Shown: piece by piece, positions 36,565 through 46,549 of the stretch
Layout of the letters: the number at the start of each line of letters is the position of its first letter
How positions within the stretch are numbered: position 1 is the first letter of the stretch
DNA from: Antrodiella citrinella
Lineage: Eukaryota > Basidiomycota > Agaricomycetes > Polyporales > Steccherinaceae
Reading direction: 5' to 3'
Assembly: GCA_004802725.1 (NCBI GenBank)
Contig: SGPM01000136.1
Coordinates: 1-64,000, forward strand
Length of the DNA: 64,000 bases
The notes under the pieces: generated by a model
The model's input: only the letters and a program-made list of their open reading frames with translations
Told to the model about the DNA's origin: nothing
Database searches by the model: none
Position numbers and translations under genes: made by a program

Positions 36565-37770
36565 TGAGAATTCAAAACAGGTAAGTACTTACGTGTACAA
36601 AATTAATGATCTCATCACTCGTCATACTATTACTAACCCATCGCAGATTCGCAGTCTAGTCTCGTACTCGATCTCTTGGCCAGTGGTTTCCTCGATACGA
36701 ATAGTGAGGATACTGCGATACAGTTTCGAGATGCACTACGCAGAAGTAAGCATATCGTGATGATTGCTGGTGCAGGTCTCTCAGCCGGTATACGTCCTGT
36801 CTCTCGTAGTTGAAAACGCTGATACGAAGCTTGAAGGCATTCCTACGTTTCGTGATGGCGGAGGAATATGGTGCTCCTTGAACGCTACATCCCTTGCAAC
36901 GCCGGAGGCATTTAAAGAACACCCGTCTTTGGTCTGGCAATTCTACCATTATCGCAGGACTAAGTAAGCATTCCCTCAAATAAACATCACATCCTTCTGA
37001 CTCGGATGTGGTTCTTCACATCTCTCAGAGCATCTCAAGCGTCACCGAACGCCGCTCATGAGTTACTCGCGAAGATGTCCTCTCCCGTTCACCTGAGAAA
37101 CGTGGCACCTGCTGCAAAGTCATTCCATCTTGTCACACAGAACGTTGACAGACTATCAGTGCAGTCTCTGAATGATTTGACGGCCCACTTGTCTGCGGAG
37201 ATTCCTGAAAAGTCCGGTGCTGGTGCGATGACATTACCCAGCTCTAACTTTGAGATGCACGGTAGGATCTACGACGTGAAATGCACACAATGCAACTATG
37301 GTCAGGAAGATCGTTCATAGTCCCACTCTGTCTTGCTCTTGGTGCCGCTGATGCGAGCTTCACAAATCATCAAGATACCGGATCCAAGGAGATCAACATT
37401 CCGGTTGATGAGCTGCCGCGCTGTCCTCAGTACTAGTGTAATGCCCTCGCACGACCAGCCGTTGTATGGTTTGGCGAGAAGCCGTATCATCTCGACGAGA
37501 TCAACTCCGTCGGTTACAAAGCAGACATGTATCTCGTCATCGGTACATCGTCTACGGTACGTGGCTTAATCGACTCGCACACTGACATTCAATTCTGATG
37601 CCATTGTCTCCGAGTAGGTTCATCCTGCATCAACTTATGCATATCGTGTCTAGCGTCATGGAGGAAAGGTTGCTCTTGAACCTAGTGAGAGGGAAGAGCA
37701 AGCGGATTTCGTGTTCAGGGGACTTTGCGATATCCTTCTTCCACAAATCCTCCCTGAGCTCAGCTCTTGA
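36565..37770 (+). pseudogene. Decayed class III sirtuin (SIRT5/CobB-like NAD-dependent deacylase)
   Basis: Recognisable sirtuin segments in order are [22 protein letters not shown] (near 36735-36790), [91 protein letters not shown] and RHGGKVAL. The frame is broken. It shifts near 37316 between the CTQC zinc-knuckle region and PLCLALG. An in-frame TAG at 37434-37436 falls between the second pair of zinc cysteines, and another TAG at 37651-37653 precedes RHGGK. The usual QNVDGL is QNVDRL. Enzyme function is therefore unlikely. The 5' start is not resolved. It lies between TKL-10 and TKL-11 and interrupts the kinase array. Confidence 0.82.
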
Positions 37771-38417
37771 ATGGTCTGCAGAATCTTCGAACACATTTTG
37801 TGCGTTCCCATTTATGTTTCCCGGTATCAATGGTCGTGACCGTATATCATCCTTCGCCTCCTCCTTACATTGTCCAGACTTGTCCCTAGTTACTGCGTAC
37901 AAAGGTGATGAATTGGTACATGACGCGAGAGCACCAGTTACTTTATGCGTGATCACATGCTCTCCGCTCAGTTGCCTGCTCACCTCTGGCCCGGAATGAG
38001 AAAGCCGCTGCAGCTGTCCGCCCCGCCCCGCGCTCCCATTCAGCATGTGCGTGCCAATTATCCTCCACCGCAACATACATATACTACTACGTTCCAATCC
38101 AGGCATCATCTCGCTATGATCCAGATTATCATGCTTTCGCGGAAGGACGCTAATATCACGGTCCTTACGGAAGATTCGCCGAATCCCGGTGACGTTACGG
38201 GCGGTTTGCCATTCCGACTTGAACGACGCAACGGCTTGTAGACGCCATCAGTATATTTTCGTTCTGCACCATCCGTAGCAGAACGAGACTCATTTCTCGA
38301 AACAGGTTCAATTATCTGACGGATGCCAGTACAGGTAAGCTGCATCTTGCATCTTGTTTAAACGCCACAATTGACCTGATATTCAAATCTCAGGCACATA
38401 TTTCGCAGTAGTCATCG
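37771..38417. other. Intergenic region after the sirtuin remnant
   Basis: About 650 bp without a supportable gene. Open frames at 37945-38241 (plus) and 38109-37630 (minus) show no family resemblance. This may include more decayed sequence from the sirtuin gene or the 5' part of the TKL-11 remnant. Confidence 0.35.
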
Positions 38418-39895
38418 ATGGTATCTACACTAGATGAAAGGTGAAAGACGGCCATCCTGTGGTGGACATATCGCGCGTGTGGCGGGCGGTTCGACCATGA
38501 GAATATGGACATTGTCTCCACGGAAGATGCACAAGATACCACGGAAGTGGTGTGGGAGGTACGTCCTACACAAACGTCTCATCAACATATCCTTATTTCA
38601 TTGTCTATCATATAACTGATGAACAAAGCATTCGACGTTCAGGACGTCTCACGATTTTCCTCCAAAGAATCCTTGTATGACCTCATGCAGAAATTGGTCA
38701 CTGTGCATGCGGTTCTACCCAAGTCTTTCTACCTGGATGATATCCAAATTTCAAGAGACACAGAAAATCCTCGCCAACAGCCGAATCAACTTGCAGATGC
38801 GATAGGAAAAGTTCACATCGGCATTTGGGGGCAGATTCCCGTCGGTCTCAAGGTATTCGATTACAATGTTGGCAACAACCTCAGTGTGAATATTCTCCAG
38901 GTGCGACACAAATTTGCGCGACTTGGAACGACTACTAAATGACGTATTCATCATTCACTTTGGCCTCTTGTAGGTCTCATGTCGCACCGCTGTACGATTA
39001 AGTTCTTTGAAGCACGCAACATTCTCGACTTTCTCGGTATTTCCACAAGTGTTCCTAAGATCGCTTCAAACATATGCTTTGTGGCGCCATGGTTATCCAG
39101 AGGAACCATCCAGAGCCGCAGCAGCGCCCTCACGGAAGACCCTCAACTTCGAGATTCCGTTCCGTTTTTCATACAAAAATGGGTTCGTGGATGTGGTTTC
39201 ATGTCTTGCGGATCTGATGATCTGACTCTGTGCGTCTCCTAGACACGAGAGATTGCCCAAGGTCTTGCATATCTCCACCAGAAAGGCGTTACTCACGGCG
39301 ACCTTCACCCTGTAATTTTTTTTGGTGTCCTTGGTCAACAATCCACTGATATATATACGTAACAGTGCAATATCCTCATCGACGATATGGACAACGTTCG
39401 CCTTGCCGATTTTGCCCTGGAATGAATTGCGACAGTTGTACGCCAATATCAAGATCCCGTGCCACACCCCCGTGGCGGTCCGATGGTGTATGCTCCTCCT
39501 GAAGTGCACGCGCCAGAAGCGTTCGGGCTAGAAGCAATGCCTTGTGAGTTGCCCGCACCCACGTTCGCTGGGAACATATACGCATATGCCTGCTGTTGCT
39601 ATAGTGTAAGATTGTTGTTACGACATGCTCCTCGGTTCTCCCCATTAACATCCCTAATACGCAGATATACGCAAACATAGACCCTTTTGAGGGCATGAAT
39701 TTTTACAAGGCTGTCAATCGGATAATCGCTGGTCAAAGGCCCCCAAGACCCGTCAATGTCGCTAGATCCGGTTCTTTGAAGGTTCCAGACTTCATTTGGA
39801 AAAACATCATGCAATGCTGGGCGCATCATCCTGCAGACAGACCATCCGTTCAGCAAGTGGTACACACTTATCTGTCTACTACTGAGAAAGCATAA
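38418..39895 (+). pseudogene. TKL-11, decayed TKL-like kinase
   Basis: The whole kinase layout is readable, but the frame is broken in at least three places when compared with TKL-13 and TKL-14. An in-frame TGA at 38442-38444 stands where TKL-14 has CGA, just before the N-module (STEDAQDTTEVVWE). One base is missing near 39013-39018 in the SLKH-NILDFLG segment. A TGA at 39423-39425 replaces the Trp of the LEWIA segment that TKL-13 keeps. DFG is also changed to DFA. Remaining segments include VGLKVFDYN, FVAPWLSRGTI, VTHGDLHP, HPRGGPMVYAPPEV and QCWAHHPADRPSV. Two of the stops are consistent with C-to-T or G-to-A changes. Confidence 0.75.
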
Positions 39896-40132
39896 CTCTA
39901 AGTGCGTGATGTCTAATTGGCTCCTGTTTTGATCTTCGCATAGCTCCGCGTTGGCTTGCCCTGTACCGCTTGCCATAACGTATCCTTGGACATTTTTCGG
40001 ACATAGAGTGTAATCGTGAAATGCTGCAGATAAAAACGTTTTGTACGGTATACACGAGTCTCAAACTCTGTGCGAATAGCAAGATTTCGAAGGGTCCAAA
40101 GCCTTGGATAGAACCACGAGTCCACGACGTCG

Positions 40133-41621
40133 TTACGTCCGAGTCATGTTGATGCTCAACTCGTCCACAATGCGAGCCATGGTCCATCTCTCTCTTGCAT
40201 CATGAGCCCAACCTTTCCTGATAACCCTCTTGACGTTGGATGGGATCTGGGCTGGAAGTTCCGGTCTCTGTCCCTTCATCATAGACATGACAGCTCCCCA
40301 GTGATACTGGAGAGCGAACACTGGTTCACCCATGTGTATCTAGAGTTAGAAAGAAATCAAGTGAATAGGTTAACCAGGACCATTGATATCACTAGATACC
40401 TCGAAGAGAGTCACTGCATAGGCGTACACATCTGTGAGCGCAGTAGGTCGAATACAAGCATCCTCAGGTCCCGTGGCACCGAGAAGTTCAGGTGCTGAAT
40501 ATCGGCCGTCACCGCCGCCATGCAAAGAACTATAGTTTCCAGGCGTTCCGGAAGCGATCAAGGCGAATCCAAAATCGGAGACCACTGCGCTGAGGTGCTC
40601 ATCGAGCAGAACATTGCCCTGAGGGAAATAGTGATGAGGAATTGCGATTCGTAGCATCATTAAGCACGTCTCTTACACCGTGTAAATCCCCATGAACTAC
40701 GCCATTGGCATGCAGGTATTCCATGGCCTTGGCAACTTCGATAGTCTATGGAAAATTTGGATGACTCGATCAACTTTCAGAGATGTATCATATGAACGTA
40801 CCCATTTCAGGAGAGTGGCCGAGTCTGGATAACGTTTAGCGGCTCGCGCCGCGTCAATGTATCCTCGTACAGATCCATTGGGCATGATGGGCATGACGAG
40901 ATAAGGAGCCGGCGATCCTGGGACTGACCAAATACCATAAAAATGCAGTACATTTGGGTGGCGTAATTTCTTCCACAGGAAAGCCTCTCGAACGAAATTC
41001 TATGATGGTACTCGTTCAATACTACTCCTCGAATAACAAACATAGATTGTATAACGCACCTTTCTGACACGTTCAATGAGATATCTAGCAGGCAAGAATA
41101 CCTTGAGAGCTACTCTCAAAGTCGTTTGACCAGACATCATAGTCCCGGCGTATATTGATCCAAAGCCCCCGGAGTCAATGTGATCTCCTCTCGGACCCAT
41201 GACCGAACTGCTGATATTAAACGCAGTGGCATATATGACGTGAGTGGTGCAAAGCTTCAACCCGACCCTTTCCAAGGTGACGTAAGACAACGTGCGGCGA
41301 GACTTGACGCCTCTGGAAGGTTCCCCTTGGTTCATGAGCTGCCGTTGCACAGATAATTAACGTTGCCGAAACAAACAAAAAATTCGACATGCACACCTGC
41401 CAGACGACATCCAATGTCTCCTGTGTTGAATGCTTGTCGCTTCGCGAGTGTCGGTCGGGATGGCATCATCGATCAACCCCAGAATTTCCAGTTTCCGATG
41501 ATCTCGAGGCCTTAAATTTGAGGTCCCAGTGCCATGTGTTGTGCGGTGCTGTGTATGAGCACCTAAGCCACAAGACGTACTACACAGGAAGCAAAAAATG
41601 ACTCACTGTACTACTAGACAT
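40133..41621 (-). CDS. TKL-12, TKL-like protein kinase with intact catalytic core, 5' end unclear
   Basis: The kinase core is clean: IDSGGFGSIYAGTMM (glycine loop), VALKVFLPA, FVREAFLWKKLRHPNVLHFYGIW, MPIMPNGSVRGYI, VVHGDLHG, NVLLDEH, VVSDFGFALIASGTPGNYSS, RYSAPELL and a C-lobe ending GWAHDARERWTMA. The VAxK Lys, HGD and DFG are present. The 5' part is less certain. A start at 41621 (MSSST) and the N-module (LGLIDDAIPTDTREATSI ... TQETLDVVWQ) are visible, but the two halves of the module are in different frames, so there may be an undetected intron, a sequencing error or a frameshift. It is the most divergent member in the array and its C-terminus (SINMTRT) has no tail. Confidence 0.7.
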
Positions 41622-42641
41622 CCTAGATATTGCTTGGAAGTTGGAGTAGCTGGATGGGATATAAACGGTTTCCCAGTCTAGATGTCAGCTGTTGTTGAAG
41701 CTCCAGAGTAGAGTATTGGGGCGAGTTGGAGATGAGTGATTTGAACACTGGAGTTTTTGAGCTTGCAACGCCACATTGCGAGAAGCGGCGACTCCTTAGG
41801 GAAACAAGGATCGACATGGATTTTCTGCTGATATGCACTGCCAACGGCTTATCCTCATCTACCAATATGACATCGTAGTGGCCTGCAGGTGATGAGCTGC
41901 AGCATTAAAATCTCGGCATTCTCACAACGCCCTCGCGAGCCGTTACAGGACAACAATGTCAGGCTATCGTATATTCTGATGGTCAATCCGGTGGTTTAAC
42001 ATAGTGGTAAGTAACGTACAAAAAGTTCACATGCGTCTTGGGCTCTGTGAGTGCATTCTGCGCCAATCGTACTCCGAAGTTCGAACGGTCGCGACTCGCG
42101 AATCCGATGCCTGGTAGAGGATAGGTTTTTCTGATTTTCAAGGACAACGTACGCGTGTGCGATCGTGGATGTGTACAGGCCTCTGAGGGATGCGTCATGT
42201 CAGGCAAATATACCGGAATGGGTGAACGTCACCGTAAATAATATTGCAATGAGTCTGACGCTCCGGCGCTTTCAAATAGGCGCTCTGATCCGATCAACTT
42301 TCCAAGGATCCATCCTCGAGGCATGCACAATGATTGCATACAGTGCCAATTTGTGTCAACTTGAATGTACTACTAGTAGGGCGGTGCTGACGGCATTCTG
42401 ATCTAGCATACCTGCGGAGTCGCCTTCATCAACGGACACAATAACATGCTGTAGTCGTGTCTCCGCCCTGTATCGCTCACCGCAAGCGCCACACTTCTTC
42501 GTCACTCTTCGTCGCGAACGATATTCACGATAATCATCTCACGTCGATTTCAGCACCTAGACAAAATTTTCCACTCTTGCATTGTAAGTCCATTGCGCTG
42601 TCGTGGGTGAATCAACATACAGATCGCCCGCATCATCCCAG
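41622..42641. other. Divergent intergenic region between TKL-12 and TKL-13
   Basis: About 1 kb between divergent starts, presumably with both promoters. I see no gene, repeat or RNA that I can support. Confidence 0.4.
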
Positions 42642-44120
42642 ATGTCAACCATGCAGTGGACCTCTAGAATGTTAGACAATGACCGCAAGACAGAGATCGT
42701 TCGTCGGATCGATGACGCTGTTCGTGGTCACTGTAATCTCAGTGATATCACACGTACCTCAGAGGACGTCAGATATGCGGCGGATGTTCTGTGGGAGGTA
42801 CAGAGAACATATCATACAATGGCTCGTCATGACAACTTATGTGATCCCTACAGCGTATCAAACATTTGCAAGTCGCATCTAATACTGTACGGAAGGAAGC
42901 TACATGGAATTTACTGGAACAAACGTGCCTTGAGCATAACATCCTTCCTCGAGAATTCTACTTGGACCGCATCGAGACCACGCGAGACAAAGCAGTCCAA
43001 CGAGATTACAAGCCTCACAGCATTGAGGGAATTGGGGAGGTTCATACTGCGAAGTGGGGAAAGACTGCGGTCGCTCTCAAGCGCTTTTTTTTCAGCGTCA
43101 AAACGGCGGAAGAGCCCCAAGCAAATGACCAGGACTCCAAAATACACAAGGTGCGTTCATACATACCCCAAAACACTTATTTGCTGAACTATTATCTAGG
43201 CATTTAGTCGAACTGCCTTACGCTTAAGCTTACTGAAACACAAGAACGTCCAAGAGTTCCTTGGGGTATGCTGTGACGCTCCTCCTCTCAGTCAAACCAT
43301 CTGCATGGTTACGCCTTGGTGTCCTCGGAAGGATATCGAAGTCTACGTCAGTATTCTTGAGAACGATTCTCAACAGCAACAAGAGGTCGTTCCTCTGATC
43401 AATAACTGGGTGCGTCGATTGCGCCTTTGATATCGTGATTCTTATTTTGACCATTGTTCTATAGGTCCGCGAAATCGCCGTCGGACTGGCGTATCTACAT
43501 GATCAAGGTGTCACTCACGGCAACTTGCACCTCGTCAGTAAACCATGCTCGATACGAAAGTGCTTCACTCAGGCTAACATGATGAGTATAGGGTAACATC
43601 CTGATCGACGAAGAAGGCTGCGCTCGTCTTACGGACTTCGGTTTGGAGTGGATTGCCGAAGCTGCAAAGCGGACTCGTGGTCCCTCATCACACCCTCGTG
43701 GAGGGCCCTATCAATATATGGCACCGGAACAGCTTAATCCTGAAGCCTTTGGCATAGTCATACTTGCACCCACCTTTTCTTCCGATATGTACGCGTACGC
43801 GTGCGCGTGCTACCAGGTAATGTGTATTCAGGTTTACCCTCTCAGTTCGCGTTGTCTCACGCAATCGGCTCTTCTAGCTCTACGCGGCCCAACTCCCCTT
43901 CCAAGAGCTGACTATGACTGAGTCCACGAAGTCCGTCCTCAAAGGCGTAAAGCCCTCGAGACCGGTCGGTGTGGATGGTCCGGGACCTAACAATGTACCG
44001 GATTATATCTGGTCAATCATAGATCGCTGCTGGGAAAGAGATCCTGGAGAAAGACCAGCGGCACATGATGTAGTAGCTCTATTCGAAGTGACCTTGTCAA
44101 GTTCGTCCGAGTCTGCGTGA
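42642..44120 (+). CDS. TKL-13, TKL-like kinase with HGN catalytic loop, probable pseudokinase
   Basis: The start ATG at 42642 (MSTMQWTSRML) leads into the N-module, ending VRYAADVLWE. Exon 2 (RIKHLQVASNTVRKE...) carries EFYLDRIETTRD and VALKRFFFS. An acceptor at GCATTTAGT gives in-frame AFSRTALRLSLLKHKNVQEFLGV. Later segments are VTPWCPRKDIEVY, GVTHGNLHL, NILIDEEG, RLTDFGLEWIAEAA, HPRGGPYQYMAPEQ and RCWERDPGERPAA. The catalytic Asp is Asn (AAC, 43522-43524), so activity is doubtful although the frame is open from end to end. It forms a subgroup with the pseudogenes TKL-11 and TKL-14, recognised by THG(D/N)LH and HPRGGP. Confidence 0.8.
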
Positions 44121-44599
44121 CAAGTTCTGGCAGCCAGTGACGAGTGGAGTAGTGTATGATCGTCTGTTATACTCTTCACATATTCTTCCCTCAGTGCGAG
44201 CATTATGAGATCTAACATTGATGACTCGTTGTCATTAATACCACCAGAGTCGAGAATGGAACTAGTCTCGTCACGGCGGTAAATCAACGGTATAATGCCA
44301 GTGCAAGCCTGAGTGAGCCTGAGTGACATGCAAGTGACACATGTGTGCGGAAACATACTATAGTACTAGGACCTGGGGCGCCTGATCATCGATCATCATA
44401 TTTGCTAGTAATCGCTACTACTACTACGATGATGTTCACCACGTTCAACATTACCAGACGCCACAGCTACTACTCGCCACCCTTTCTGCAGCGCAAAGGC
44501 CTTTCTGAACATAAGCTATGCTTAGGCACTACAACGAGGTACTGCATCATTCGGTCAAAGAGTTGAATCGCTGTCCACGTAACTACCAGACAGACCATC
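44121..44599. other. Intergenic region between TKL-13 and TKL-14
   Basis: A 479-bp gap on the plus strand between a kinase stop and the decayed TKL-14. No supportable feature is seen. Confidence 0.35.
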
Positions 44600-46062
44600 A
44601 TGATGATTCACAGTTCCTCAACGATATCCGCACTAGGCGAAAACCGAAAGGCGGACATTTTGCGATGGATTCATCACGCATGCATGTCTGGCCACAGCAG
44701 TGAGTGTGTTGTTGTCTCCGCGGAAGATGTACAGGATACCATGGAAGTGGTGTGGGGGGTACGTTGCACAGTCTTTCATTAACATGCTCTCAGTTCACTG
44801 ACGTTCATACAGCTCGTAAATGCAACATTAGATGTTCAGAACATCGCTCCATTTCCCTCCAAAGCAGTCTTGCATGACCTCATGCAAGATCTAGCCATCG
44901 CGCACCGAGTTCTATCAAGACATTCTATCTGGATGGCATCCAAAATGCGGAATTGACAGAACGACCTCGCCAAGATAAAAACCGACTTGTACGCGCTATA
45001 GGCAGTGTTCTCATGGGGACAGATTCCCGTCGGTCTCAAGCACTTTCACCACAATATCGACGATCAGCGCGGTATTGATATACTTCAGGTGCGGTGCGCA
45101 AATGACTAGACGAAGAGCTGTATATGACCTTCGACTACTTACAGGTTTCATGCCGCACTGCTTTACGATTTCGTTCTTTAAAGCACCCCAACTTACTCGA
45201 CTTTCTGGGGGTTTCTACGAGTGTACCGGAACTCGCTCATACCATTTGCTTCGTGGCGCCGTGGTTATCAAGAGGAACCATTGAGTATCGTGCCGATACC
45301 ATCTTGAACGACCCTCAATTTCAAGGTTCTGCACCGCTCTCAATGTGAAAATGAGTATGTGATGTGATTGTATATGTCTTGTTTCTGTGAGGTTTTGACC
45401 GTCTCACAGATACTTGAGATCGCTCAAGGTCTTGCATACCTCCATCGAGAAGGCATCACTCATGGCGACCTCCACCCTGTAGCTCCACTCACTTTCGGAT
45501 GTCATGCCTTTACTGAAGTTGACATTATAACAGCGTAACATTCTCATCGACGATACGGACGGCGTCCGCCTTGCCGATTTTGGTCTGGAGTGGGATCGCG
45601 ACAACTGTATGTCCCAAGTCCGAACACCCACATCCCCGTGGTGGACCAATGGTGTACGTTGCGCCTGAAATGCACGATCCAGAGGAGCTTGACACGGAAT
45701 CAGAACATGTCGCGCGTCCCGCGCCTACATTTGCTAGGGACATGTACGCATATGCCTGCTGTTGCTACGAGGTAATCCATCATGAGTATGTTCTCTATTA
45801 TTCTATTGACATCCCTGCCCAGCTTTACGCAGCTATGGACCCTTTCAAGAAGGTCAGCTCATACAAGGCTCTCAGTCGGCTGATTGCTGGCGAAAGACCC
45901 CCAAGACCCGTCAATGATGACGATTCCGGTTCAGTGGAGGTGCCAGATTTTATTTGGGAAATCATTACGCGCTGCTGGGCACCTCATCCTGCAGACAGAC
46001 TATCCGCTCAACAAGCGGTAGATATGTACCTGTCTACAGCAAACTCGGAGCATCTGGAATAA
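44600..46062 (+). pseudogene. TKL-14, decayed TKL-like kinase
   Basis: This is a close relative of TKL-11 with several lesions of its own. The N-module (VSAEDVQDTMEVVWG) is open. A one-base loss near 44910-44920 (HRVLSRH against HAVLPKSF) shifts the frame. A second disruption near 45005-45025 follows ALIGS-like sequence before the IPVGLK segment. Two in-frame stops (45346-45348 and 45352-45354) stand where TKL-11 encodes QKW. An extra G at 45592-45594 shifts the frame just after DFGLEW. Recognisable segments include SCRTALRFRSLKHPNLLDFLGVS, FVAPWLSRGTIEY, ITHGDLHP, RLADFGLEW, HPRGGPMVYVAPE and RCWAPHPADRLSA. It cannot give a full kinase. Confidence 0.75.
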
Positions 46063-46549
46063 TGCCGCTGCTCCGATGTAGCGCGCCAGCTGCCAGTGAG
46101 CGCGCTGAGAGAGATATCTTGGGAGTTGAGACAGACCCGAGAGTCGAGACAGACCAGCGGCACTGTGCACATGAAGTCGAAGTGGCTTTGTCAAGTCTGA
46201 GGCCATCAAGAGTCCATCTCAGCTGCGTGACTTGCTTGAAGTTGCAGCCTGCCAGACCGCCGAGTGACTCGGCGACCCGTAGTACGATATTCTTCAAATG
46301 CTCTTCCCTTGCAAGCATTATGGGATACACCATTAGTGACTCATGGTCGTTAACACTACCAGACTCACCCAAGAGCGTGCTCGCTCAGCGCTTAGGCTCT
46401 GATAAGTCTTGGATAAGTTTCGTGGTACGATAACCTTTCAGAAGGCGCTCGTTGTTATATCGGTCAGCATCGGCCCGGTGTCATTTACTTAACTTGAACT
46501 TCCCTTTGAGAGGCTGTCTATCCGAATCCTTTAAGCTCCATCTCTCGCT
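46063..46549. other. Intergenic region before AIP1
   Basis: This 487-bp gap holds the AIP1 promoter on the plus strand. No other feature was recognised. Confidence 0.35.

Noticed and set aside
37630..38109. Minus-strand frame opposite the sirtuin remnant
   Set aside because: It is the shadow of decayed sirtuin sequence on the other strand and shows no family of its own.
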